A stretch of DNA of 13,758 nucleotides, from positions 1 through 13,758 of the forward strand of contig NZ_CASEGO010000082.1 in assembly GCF_949287625.1 (NCBI RefSeq), in the 5' to 3' direction. Every line of letters starts with the position of its first letter. The stretch's first letter is position 1. The position numbers and the translations under genes were made by a program. Positions 1-7,513 of this stretch are shown one piece after another. Origin of the DNA: an uncultured Brachyspira sp. Its GTDB lineage: Bacteria > Spirochaetota > Brachyspiria > Brachyspirales > Brachyspiraceae. A model generated the notes under the pieces. That model made no database searches. It was given only the letters and a program-made list of their open reading frames with translations, and was not told the origin of the DNA.

Positions 1-1
1 T

Positions 2-127
2 AAAAAGGCTGTATTTTCAAGGAGAGTTTATGTATTAGAAAGTATTATTCAGTTTGTACTTCTATTTATATGCATTATGTATTTAGTTAATGGTACTTAT
101 AATCCATTTATTTATTTTAGATTTTAA
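2..127 (+). CDS. MBOAT-family O-acyltransferase, C-terminal end (partial)
   Basis: This is an open frame of 41 codons entering from the left edge and ending at TAA 125-127. It encodes a basic stretch, a hydrophobic helix (roughly VLESIIQFVLLFICIMYLV) and the tail NGTYNPFIYFRF. MBOAT proteins of the AlgI/PatA type characteristically finish with a last membrane helix and a tail of the form PFIYFQF, so I read this as the end of such a protein. Known relatives move acyl groups, usually acetyl, across the cytoplasmic membrane for transfer to exported polysaccharides. The catalytic His lies upstream of the window and cannot be checked. The next gene begins 11 bases later and ends in the SGNH partner domain usually paired with MBOATs, which supports the call. 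Only the C-terminus is visible, so the acyl group and acceptor are unknown. Confidence 0.75.
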   Translation, partial: KKAVFSRRVYVLESIIQFVLLFICIMYLVNGTYNPFIYFRF

Positions 128-138
128 GAGGTTTATTT

Positions 139-3100
139 ATGAAAAATAATAGTTTGTTTAATAAAATATTTGCATATATTTGTATTGTATTATTCTTATT
201 AATATTAATTTTATTTGTGTTGGGTAAAATTAGCAGAATAGGATATTTATCTGATTTTAAACTTATATCGCAGGAAAATGGAAATTATAATTACGATTTT
301 AGAATTAATTATTACAGCAAAATATTTAGAAACAGCGATATATATGGAGTTTATTTAAATACTAATGAAGTTATAAAAAATAATAATTTTATTAAAGAAA
401 TATCTTTTTCAGAAAAAGGAAGTCCTTTTGGAAATTTACTTTCTTCTAAAGAAATAAATGAAGAAAAAATTGATAATATAAAATATAATCTAAATATTAA
501 ATTTTATATGTTTATAATATTAATAGTAGCTTTTATATTATTTTTTATTAATCCAAATAGTAAAAAAGTAATCAGTCATATAACAAATTTTTTTAATAAG
601 CGTAAAAAATTAATATTAGAAATATATCTAATATTAATTTCCTTTTTTTTCATCATATTTATTTTATTAAGTAAAGTAGGTCATATAGGAAGTTTAGAAG
701 GTTTTGAGCTTATAGCGGAAAGTAAAGCAGGGTATGTATATAAAGCTAAACTAATATCCAAAGGATTATTTTCACCTAATCTAATTTATGAATATTCAGA
801 TAAACCATTGAAATTAGAAAATAAGCCTGATTATATTAAAAATTATGGTTACAGCATAGAAATTAACAGAATGCCTGATTGGTATGATATTTCAATAGGT
901 GCTAGTGCTTGGAATAACGAAGATGGAACATTTACAGTATCAAATTCTACAAGTTGGAATACATATAATTATATAATACCTTTATCTGTTGGAGAAAAAT
1001 ATAAAACCACTATAAAAATAAAAAAAGTATCTGATAATATTTATAGTGGAGGTATTACTTATTACTTGGATCAAGCAAATAGTGGTATGTATATTCATAA
1101 CACTGAAAACATTACCAAAGAGTATAATGAATATTCTGGAACCATTGATATAAAAGATGTTTTAACAAATAATTATCCACATATTAATTTTACTTATCCA
1201 GAAGGTGTATTTAGTGTTAATTATATTAAAATTGAACAGATAGAAACTAATGCACTTTATATAAAAAATAATGATGAAGTAATTATAACTTCATATGTAA
1301 ATCTAGATAATGATCAATCTATAAAAAATGTAAAATATAATATAAAATTAAGATATAATTTATTAAAAAAAATAATATTCATTTTTTCTATATTTTTTAT
1401 TGTATATTTAATAATGCTAAATTTCTCATGTAAAAATAATATATATTTTTATCATAATTTATTTATTAAAAATAAAAAAGTTATAATTAAAATATATATT
1501 GTATTTTTTATTTTTGTAGTATTAATTACATTGATAAGTACAAATTTATATTATAATGGATATTTAACAGATTATGAGTTAATAACTTCAAGTAAGACAG
1601 GATATGTATATAGAGCAAAATTAAAATCTAAAGGTTTATTTTCTCCTAATTTTATTTATGAATACTCAGATAAACCATTGAAATTAAAAAACAAGCCAGA
1701 TTATATAAAAAATTATGGGTATAATATATATATTACAACTCCTCCATCTATTTATAATACGGAAGCTGGAGAATCTTGGGCTAGTGAAAATGGATTTAGT
1801 ATTTATGATTACTATAATACAAATGGGGTTTGGACATCATATTCTTATAATTATATAATAGATCCTTCGATAGGAGAGGAATATAAAATAGAAATTGAGG
1901 CAAAAAATATATATGGTACAGGAGGTAGAATAGATTATTTTTTAGATTCTGCTAATGGACGTATTAACATAGAGAATAGTTATAATTTGCTTAAATCAAA
2001 TTATAAAATTTGTGAAACAACTACTAAAATAACAAATATAGATAGAAAAGGCTTTAGATTTTTATCTTTCTTTTTTCCAAATGGGGTTACTGATGTTCGA
2101 TATATAAAATTGGAACAAGTTAGTGATAATTTATATTTAAAAAGTGATGATTATGTTATTTTTACATCAAGTATATTATTAGATGATACTATAGATATAA
2201 ATATAGTTTCCTATAAGATAAAATTAAAATTTAATAGTATAAAATATATATTAGCAGTTTTATTATTACCTTTAATAATGTATGTAATTTTATTTTTAAT
2301 ATTTTTCATAATTGATAGTATTCAATTTTTAAAAAATAGATTGCTTATATTTTATAATAAATTAAAAAATATTAATTCCTATATTATAGTTATTTTAATA
2401 TTTTTTACTTTTTTAATATCACCTAGAATTTTATATAAACTTTTTGATAGATATGTTGATAAAACAAATTATGAAAAAAGAAATTTTGCTGTTAAACCCA
2501 ACATTGATATTAAAAATATAGATAAATATCCAAAAGAATATGAGACTTATTTTGCCGATTATATTCCATTTAGAAATGAATTTGTAAAATTAAAAAATAT
2601 TATAGATATTAAAATTTTCCATAATCTTTCATCTAAAGATTTATTATTAGGTAGAGATAATTGGTTGTTTTTAAAATGGTCTCCTTTAGTAGAGGATTAT
2701 ATTGGGAATTATACTTATACAGATGAAGAGCTAATAACTATTAAAAATAATTTATTGTTAGTTAAAGACATTTTAGAAAATAGAGGAATAGATTTTTCTT
2801 TAATGATATGTCCTGATAAAAATAAAATATATCCCGAATATATGCCAACTTATATAAAAAGATTGCATCCTGAGTATAATTCTACAGATGAACTAGTAAA
2901 TTATTTAAGAGCAAATACGGATATAAAAATCATATATCCAAAGAAAGAATTACTATCTTTTAAAAATAATGAGTTGATATATTATAGAAATGATGCGCAT
3001 TGGAATAAATTAGGTGCTTATATAGGGTATTCGGAATTAATGAAAAATATAAATATTGAATATAAGGATATTAATGATATATATTATAAAAAAATACCAG

Positions 3101-3504
3101 AAGCAAAGGATACGCCAAATCTGGCAACAATGGTTAGTTTATCAAAAACAGATTTATATGACAGAGATGTTGAATATGAGTTATCAAATTATTCTAAGTA
3201 TAGTTATAATATTATTAGTAATTATTCTCCAATTTTCATTAGTACAGTATCTGATAATATAAATGGGTTATCTATAGGTATGCTAAGAGATTCTTTCACT
3301 GATAATATGCTTGATTATATTTCAAAAAGTTTTTATAGTGCAACTTATATAGGTTTTGGTGATTCTCCTGATATGTTTATCAATTTATTATCTACAAATC
3401 CTGATATAGTTGTATTTCAAAGTGTTGAAAGATATTTAAAATATAGGGTATTATATGTTTTACAATCATTATATTATCCAACTGATAGTTTTACTAATAG
3501 ATGA
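139..3504 (+). CDS. Multi-module membrane protein with C-terminal AlgJ/AlgX-like SGNH (DHHW) domain
   Basis: The 1121-residue protein has a GAGG ribosome site at 128-131. About seven membrane helices are visible, near residues 11-30, 121-140, 157-177, 411-428, 448-470, 702-725 and 746-765. This gives three loops outside the membrane and places the C-terminus outside. Each loop starts with a G-x-L-x-x-F/Y-x-L-I motif. Loops 2 (about 181-408) and 3 (about 474-700) also carry a beta-rich segment ending in YIK(I/L)EQ that resembles a jelly-roll carbohydrate-binding domain; loop 1 lacks it. Residues 775-1121 look like the AlgJ/AlgX family: an E-x-R-x-x-A-x-x-P entry, GRDNWLF at 838-844, NDAHW with D952 and H954, and RDSF with S1052. 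These fit the Asp/His/Ser catalytic residues of AlgX-type O-acetyltransferases. The family is usually 350-500 residues, so the N-terminal 770 residues are extra. The inferred role, with the MBOAT just upstream, is O-acetylation of a surface or periplasmic glycan. The acceptor is unknown. The gene is unusually A+T-rich even for this window. Confidence 0.8.
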   Translation: MKNNSLFNKIFAYICIVLFLLILILFVLGKISRIGYLSDFKLISQENGNYNYDFRINYYSKIFRNSDIYGVYLNTNEVIKNNNFIKEISFSEKGSPFGNLLSSKEINEEKIDNIKYNLNIKFYMFIILIVAFILFFINPNSKKVISHITNFFNKRKKLILEIYLILISFFFIIFILLSKVGHIGSLEGFELIAESKAGYVYKAKLISKGLFSPNLIYEYSDKPLKLENKPDYIKNYGYSIEINRMPDWYDISIGASAWNNEDGTFTVSNSTSWNTYNYIIPLSVGEKYKTTIKIKKVSDNIYSGGITYYLDQANSGMYIHNTENITKEYNEYSGTIDIKDVLTNNYPHINFTYPEGVFSVNYIKIEQIETNALYIKNNDEVIITSYVNLDNDQSIKNVKYNIKLRYNLLKKIIFIFSIFFIVYLIMLNFSCKNNIYFYHNLFIKNKKVIIKIYIVFFIFVVLITLISTNLYYNGYLTDYELITSSKTGYVYRAKLKSKGLFSPNFIYEYSDKPLKLKNKPDYIKNYGYNIYITTPPSIYNTEAGESWASENGFSIYDYYNTNGVWTSYSYNYIIDPSIGEEYKIEIEAKNIYGTGGRIDYFLDSANGRINIENSYNLLKSNYKICETTTKITNIDRKGFRFLSFFFPNGVTDVRYIKLEQVSDNLYLKSDDYVIFTSSILLDDTIDINIVSYKIKLKFNSIKYILAVLLLPLIMYVILFLIFFIIDSIQFLKNRLLIFYNKLKNINSYIIVILIFFTFLISPRILYKLFDRYVDKTNYEKRNFAVKPNIDIKNIDKYPKEYETYFADYIPFRNEFVKLKNIIDIKIFHNLSSKDLLLGRDNWLFLKWSPLVEDYIGNYTYTDEELITIKNNLLLVKDILENRGIDFSLMICPDKNKIYPEYMPTYIKRLHPEYNSTDELVNYLRANTDIKIIYPKKELLSFKNNELIYYRNDAHWNKLGAYIGYSELMKNINIEYKDINDIYYKKIPEAKDTPNLATMVSLSKTDLYDRDVEYELSNYSKYSYNIISNYSPIFISTVSDNINGLSIGMLRDSFTDNMLDYISKSFYSATYIGFGDSPDMFINLLSTNPDIVVFQSVERYLKYRVLYVLQSLYYPTDSFTNR
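688..864 (+). repeat. Intragenic direct repeat, copy A (residues 184-242)
   Basis: This segment of the SGNH membrane protein aligns without gaps to bases 1558-1734, an offset of 870 bases or 290 residues. By hand count, 46 of 59 residues are identical. It covers the start of the second extracytoplasmic loop, with shared blocks such as GYVY, SKGLFSPN and IYEYSDKPLKL. A far more diverged third relative lies at the first loop, near residues 34-80. Confidence 0.85.
1558..1734 (+). repeat. Intragenic direct repeat, copy B (residues 474-532)
   Basis: This is the partner of the repeat at 688-864, at the start of the third extracytoplasmic loop. The DNA is also closely similar; for example TCAGATAAACCATTGAAATT is exact in both copies. 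Similarity falls sharply after residue 532, where the beta-rich part of the loop begins. Confidence 0.85.
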
Positions 3505-3585
3505 AGTAATAAATATTTTATAAAGTATTATACTATTTATACCGTTAATGAAAGCAGTGATAATTTAAATTATAAGCTGCGAATC

Positions 3586-4200
3586 ATGAAGAAAATAATA
3601 TTATTATTTGTTTTTATATTTAGTGTAAGCCTATATCCGAAAATAGGTATGAAAGAATCAACTATAGTAGAGAAAAAAGACTACGGATATATAGTTTATG
3701 CAGAAGATTATTACAGACTTTATGCCTTGCCTTCCTACTATGGCGAATATGATCTGCTTAGAAATGTAGATTATCTTGAAAGAGCTTTAAATGCCCCTTT
3801 TGATTTTGTTAATAGAGCTTTAACCATTATAGAAACAGAAGAGGCGTACACCAGATATAAAGACCTTATGCATATGCAGTTTAATTATCTAATAACTCAG
3901 AATTATATCTATCTTGCAGGTCTTTATGATAAAGAAAATTATTATTTTTATAATTCTCAGTTTGATGAGGATATAAAGAAAAGTTTTGAATATGCAGTGT
4001 TTTTTTATAATTTAGCTAAAGAGAGATGGGCTTTAACCAAAGAATTGGCTGATAAAGTAATGAAAAATAAGGCCAAACTTGAAATGGATAATTTAATTGA
4101 TAAAGCGTATAAAATAGCACTTGGAGAGATAGATTATAATAAAACAGCCGATAGACAGCTTAAGCATATAGAAGAAATTTTGCAGGAAATGGAAAAATAA
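3586..4200 (+). CDS. Secreted, mostly helical protein of unknown function
   Basis: I do not recognise this family. The 204-residue product opens with a short basic and hydrophobic stretch, MKKIILLFVFIFSVSLYP, that fits a signal peptide with cleavage near residue 17-20. There is no lipobox Cys, so it is not an obvious lipoprotein. The rest is rich in Tyr, Glu and Lys and reads as several amphipathic helices, for example around residues 50-70, 80-115, 125-160 and 175-204, with no enzyme motif. A periplasmic or outer-envelope role is an inference from the signal peptide only. The start is taken from that signal peptide, since no Shine-Dalgarno sequence precedes the ATG. A TATAAG hexamer ends 9 bases upstream of the start, so the leader may be very short. 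The HD-GYP-like gene follows after 26 bases and is probably cotranscribed. Confidence 0.65.
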   Translation: MKKIILLFVFIFSVSLYPKIGMKESTIVEKKDYGYIVYAEDYYRLYALPSYYGEYDLLRNVDYLERALNAPFDFVNRALTIIETEEAYTRYKDLMHMQFNYLITQNYIYLAGLYDKENYYFYNSQFDEDIKKSFEYAVFFYNLAKERWALTKELADKVMKNKAKLEMDNLIDKAYKIALGEIDYNKTADRQLKHIEEILQEMEK

Positions 4201-4226
4201 AATTATAATAATTTTGAGGTGTATTT

Positions 4227-5675
4227 ATGTTTAAAGCAATGAATAAATACTATGAAATTAATTTTGATAAAATATTAGAACTTAAAGAAATAATAGTTAA
4301 TGAGAATATAGAGATAACTTGCGTAAACTCTAATGGTATAAGTATTATAGTACCGGGTTCTTCTGTAAATCTTCTTATAGAAGAAAAAGATAATATATTA
4401 CTTAAAGGTGCTAAATATTATATATCATCATTTTCAAGTAAGTTTTTTAATTTGAATAACCCTAAAACCAATAAAAATACAGTAGTAGAAGGTGCTGATG
4501 CTAGTGAGTATAATGAGGCTGATTATTTCTATCATATATATAAAAATTGTATGCCTTCAAATGAAAAATTAAAATCTGCTAATTCATCGTTTTTATCAAA
4601 AATAGTAAAAGAAAAACCAAATAATAGAATCTATTTACTAAAACCTTATGCAGATGAATTAAAACTAGAATCTAAAGCACAAAAGGTAACAAATGAAATA
4701 GCTATTTCCATAGAGCGTATGTTAACAGGATTGGGTATTATAGCAAGGCTTGACTTTATAAGATATATTAAATACATAAAAACATCTAAACAAAATTCTA
4801 ATAATATTATTAATACAGAAACAGAGGTTATGATTTCCAGCATAATAAACTCTATAGTAACTTATTTGGAAAAAGAATATGTTTTTAGGGATATTTTTGA
4901 TAATTTGGATTTACTTAATGATTCCAATATAATAAGTCATAGTAACCGAGTATGTATACTTATGATAGAGTTTTTATATTATTATAATAATACCTTTAAT
5001 AAGGGGCTTAGTAATAAATTAAGACAGGATTATCAGGATAAATACTTGGAGTATTATAGGACTGTTTTAACTAAATTTAATATCTCTAAAGGAATAGAAA
5101 AATTAGAAAAAGTATATAAACTTGGTATAAGAAAATTTACTGCTTCAGAGATAGTTAATTATGCTTCAGGAGCTTTTTATCATGATGTTGCTATGCTTAA
5201 TATTATGGATTTTATACCTACAGATGAGTTCATTAAAGACGGAGATTTTAAGGATTTCCATACATTAAAAGCATATTATTTTCTTAAATATGTATTAAAT
5301 CAAAAAGATGAGTCAGCTTTAATTGCAGGTCTTCATCATGAATGCTATGGTTACGGAAGCGGCATATTAAATAATTTTCTTGATAAAAAAGCAAATGATC
5401 CAAAGCACAAAATAGATTTTTTAATGACTTTTGAAACAGAAGATATTATTAATGCTGATGCATTAGCATATTTTCCCGCTAAAATGCTCGAGATAGCTGA
5501 TATATATGATAGTTTAACATTTATGAATGGAAGCAGAAATAAAAATCCTGAAGAAGTTGTTATGTTTATGAAGTCTATGTTTATAGATGAAAAAATAAAA
5601 ATAGATCCGATAGCGTTTTCTTTATTTACTCAATTTCTTTCAGATATGAAGGGTGTTAATGTGATTGAGCAATAA
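4227..5675 (+). CDS. Divergent HD-GYP-like domain protein (possible cyclic-di-GMP phosphodiesterase)
   Basis: The 482-residue protein has a clear GAGGT site at 4216-4220 and no membrane segment or signal peptide, so it is probably cytoplasmic. I recognise nothing in residues 1-220. From about 230 to 450 the order of metal-binding motifs follows the HD-GYP family: SHSNRV with H238, YHD with H319 and D320, a further His at 345 (DFHTL), GLHHE with H370, H371 and E372, and ADIYDSL with D425. HD-GYP enzymes bind a metal centre with these residues and hydrolyse cyclic di-GMP. Two hallmarks are missing: the Lys after HD (HDVAM here, not HDIGK) and the GYP tripeptide, since HHE is followed by CYGYGSG. 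Metal ligands therefore appear kept while the substrate-contact motif is altered. It could be an active variant, a hydrolase of another nucleotide, or a sensor. It follows the secreted protein by 26 bases and a promoter follows it. Confidence 0.7.
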   Translation: MFKAMNKYYEINFDKILELKEIIVNENIEITCVNSNGISIIVPGSSVNLLIEEKDNILLKGAKYYISSFSSKFFNLNNPKTNKNTVVEGADASEYNEADYFYHIYKNCMPSNEKLKSANSSFLSKIVKEKPNNRIYLLKPYADELKLESKAQKVTNEIAISIERMLTGLGIIARLDFIRYIKYIKTSKQNSNNIINTETEVMISSIINSIVTYLEKEYVFRDIFDNLDLLNDSNIISHSNRVCILMIEFLYYYNNTFNKGLSNKLRQDYQDKYLEYYRTVLTKFNISKGIEKLEKVYKLGIRKFTASEIVNYASGAFYHDVAMLNIMDFIPTDEFIKDGDFKDFHTLKAYYFLKYVLNQKDESALIAGLHHECYGYGSGILNNFLDKKANDPKHKIDFLMTFETEDIINADALAYFPAKMLEIADIYDSLTFMNGSRNKNPEEVVMFMKSMFIDEKIKIDPIAFSLFTQFLSDMKGVNVIEQ

Positions 5676-5692
5676 ATATAAATTTATTTTTT
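5671..5692 (+). terminator. Weak hairpin plus T-tract after the HD-GYP-like gene
   Basis: AATAAAT (5671-5677) and ATTTATT (5682-5688) can pair around a 4-base loop, followed by a run of T to 5692. The stem overlaps the stop codon and is entirely A-T, so it would be weak. It is listed because a new promoter starts immediately after it. Confidence 0.3.
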
Positions 5693-5699
5693 AATTTAT

Positions 5700-5727
5700 T
5701 TGACTTTTAACAATAAAAATATATAAT
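5700..5727 (+). promoter_or_regulatory. Sigma-70-type promoter abutting the fmt start codon
   Basis: TTGACT (5700-5705) and TATAAT (5722-5727) are separated by 16 bases. Only CATCTG lies between the -10 box and the ATG at 5734. Transcription normally starts about 7 bases past the -10 box, which puts +1 on or within a base or two of the start codon, so the fmt mRNA is predicted to be leaderless. Confidence 0.75.
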
Positions 5728-5733
5728 CATCTG

Positions 5734-6675
5734 ATGATGTATAATGTTATAGTAGCAGGTTCAACCGATTTTACAAAAGATTGTATCTTACAATTAATGA
5801 AAACAGATAATGTCAATTTAAGTGCTGTAATAGCTCCAATTGATACAAAGAAGGATAGAAAGGGTAATATAATCAATTCGCCCGCTGTTGAAATAGCTTT
5901 AGAAAATAATCTTAATCTTTTTCAGCCTGAAAGTATAAATAAAGATGAATTTTATGGAACTTTGACAGATATTGCCCCTGATTTTTTAATAGTAGTAGCA
6001 TATGGAAGAATTTTAACTAAAAGAACATTAGCACTTCCTAAAATTATGCCTCTTAATATTCATGGCTCTCTTCTTCCTATACTTAGAGGAGCAAGTCCAG
6101 TAGAGCATGCACTTCTTTACGGATTTGAAAAGAGCGGAACTACATTACAGAAAATGGATGCCAAATTAGATGAAGGAGATATAATACTTCAGCATGAAGT
6201 TGATATAGCAGATAACTGGCAATTTAATGACTTGTATGATAAAATAAAAGAAAGCGGCGTTTATTTATTAAAAGAGTTTTTTAAAGATGTTGATAAATAT
6301 TTATCTAACATGATAAAACAAGATGATTCTTTGGCAACTTACTGCAGTAAAATAAAAAAAGAAGACGGTAAACTTGACTTCTCAAAAGATGTTATTAGTC
6401 TTCATAATATGACAAGAGCTTTTGTAAGATGGCCTACAGCATATTGTTTTTACAAAGATATATCAATAAGAGTTTTTAAGAGTGAATATAAATATGATAG
6501 AGAATGTCAAAGTGATTTTGGAAAAATAGTTGATGTTAATAGTGAAGGTATTTATATTCAGGCACTTAATGGTATTTATATAATAAAGGAACTTCAAAGA
6601 GAAGGCAAAAAGAGACAAACAGTAAAAGAATTTTTATGCGGAAATAAATTAAATATAGGTGAATATTTTCTTTAA
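5734..6675 (+). CDS. fmt: Methionyl-tRNA formyltransferase
   Basis: The protein transfers a formyl group from 10-formyltetrahydrofolate to Met-tRNA(fMet) in the cytoplasm for translation initiation. At 313 residues it is close to the usual length. The N-terminal hydrolase-fold domain shows AYGRIL and the signature NIHGSLLP...RGASPVEHA, with catalytic N108 and H110. It continues to KLDEGDI with D146, matching the Asn/His/Asp triad of the E. coli enzyme. The C-terminal OB-like domain (about 205-313) has the typical TYCSKIKKEDG, MTRAFVRWPTA and LQREGKKR stretches. The ATG is doubled (5734 and 5737) and no Shine-Dalgarno sequence precedes either. The promoter -10 box ends 6 bases upstream of the first ATG. 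The PASTA gene follows after 21 bases, so fmt probably heads a four-gene transcript. No deformylase gene is next to it in this window. Confidence 0.95.
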   Translation: MMYNVIVAGSTDFTKDCILQLMKTDNVNLSAVIAPIDTKKDRKGNIINSPAVEIALENNLNLFQPESINKDEFYGTLTDIAPDFLIVVAYGRILTKRTLALPKIMPLNIHGSLLPILRGASPVEHALLYGFEKSGTTLQKMDAKLDEGDIILQHEVDIADNWQFNDLYDKIKESGVYLLKEFFKDVDKYLSNMIKQDDSLATYCSKIKKEDGKLDFSKDVISLHNMTRAFVRWPTAYCFYKDISIRVFKSEYKYDRECQSDFGKIVDVNSEGIYIQALNGIYIIKELQREGKKRQTVKEFLCGNKLNIGEYFL

Positions 6676-6696
6676 TAATCTTGGAGTTAATTATAA

Positions 6697-7449
6697 ATGA
6701 GCAGAAAAAAAAATAAACCTGAAGTTAAAACTAATACTGAAGAAAAACAGGAAAAAACTGAAATAAAAATTGAAAAAGCGGAAAAAATGGAGATTAAAAA
6801 AGATAATAAACAATTTAATAATATCTTAAATAAGATAATATTTTATATAAAGAAATTTATAAGTATTATTTTACCAAATGGTATAGTAAACGATTCCAAA
6901 TCATTACTTGTGTTTGGAAGATTAACACTTTTTGCTTTAATAGTTTTTGTTTTGCAGATATTAGTTGTATGTATAGTTGTATTTGTTATAGTAAAATCAG
7001 GAGGCGAATCTTTTGTTCTTCCAGATGTTCAGGGTAAGGAAGTATTTCAGGCTTTTAATACTTTAGAGAAAGAGGGTATGAATCTTAATATTCAAACTCA
7101 TTATTTCAATAATTATCCATTAGGCACAGTTGTAAGTCAGGAGCCTAAAGGCGGTATTAAGGTAAAAAGAGGAAGAACAGTATATTTAGTTATTAATGTT
7201 GCAGAACAGGCTTTAGTAAAAATGCCTGATGTTACTGGCATTAAATATGAAGAAGCACTCAGTATTATTACAAATGATATTTTAAGCACTATGACTAATG
7301 TTACTATACTTCCGAAAGTGGAAATAAATGATTCTCTTTATGAAAACGATATAGTAGTTTCCCAGATTCCTGCTGCTGAAGATGTTGTTAGTATGAATAC
7401 AGAGATAATATTAACAGTTAATAATAAGAAAACTCAAAATCAGCAATAA
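6697..7449 (+). CDS. Single-pass membrane protein with two PASTA domains, no kinase
   Basis: The 250-residue protein has a GGAG site at 6683-6686. Residues 1-60 are a Lys/Glu-rich cytoplasmic tail. One long hydrophobic helix (about 71-100, containing LFALIVFVLQILVVCIVVFV) spans the membrane. Outside it are two PASTA repeats. The first (about 106-168) starts FVLPDVQGK and contains the GTVVSQEPKGG turn; the second (about 175-245) starts KMPDVTGIK and contains IVVSQIPAAEDV. PASTA domains bind peptidoglycan or muropeptides, or serve as spacers, in Ser/Thr kinases and class B penicillin-binding proteins. This protein has neither catalytic domain. A role as a cell-wall sensor or scaffold is an inference. 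It lies 21 bases after fmt and 64 bases before the methyltransferase gene, probably in the same transcript. Confidence 0.85.
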   Translation: MSRKKNKPEVKTNTEEKQEKTEIKIEKAEKMEIKKDNKQFNNILNKIIFYIKKFISIILPNGIVNDSKSLLVFGRLTLFALIVFVLQILVVCIVVFVIVKSGGESFVLPDVQGKEVFQAFNTLEKEGMNLNIQTHYFNNYPLGTVVSQEPKGGIKVKRGRTVYLVINVAEQALVKMPDVTGIKYEEALSIITNDILSTMTNVTILPKVEINDSLYENDIVVSQIPAAEDVVSMNTEIILTVNNKKTQNQQ

Positions 7450-7513
7450 GATATTTTTATATTAAATTTAAAGAATGCACATTTTTTTCCGAATATAATA
7501 ATCGGAGAGTTAT

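Noticed and set aside
3056..3262. Short open frame inside the SGNH domain region
   Set aside because: It is a shadow of the catalytic-domain codons, which include conserved residues.
3510..3535. AATATTTTATAAAGTATT inverted repeat after the SGNH gene, considered as a terminator
   Set aside because: The arms meet with no loop, pairing is all A-T plus a wobble, and no T-run follows.
7494..7499. TATAAT upstream of the methyltransferase gene
   Set aside because: There is no -35 box at usable spacing, and the hexamer is expected by chance in such A+T-rich DNA. The gene fits readthrough from the fmt promoter.
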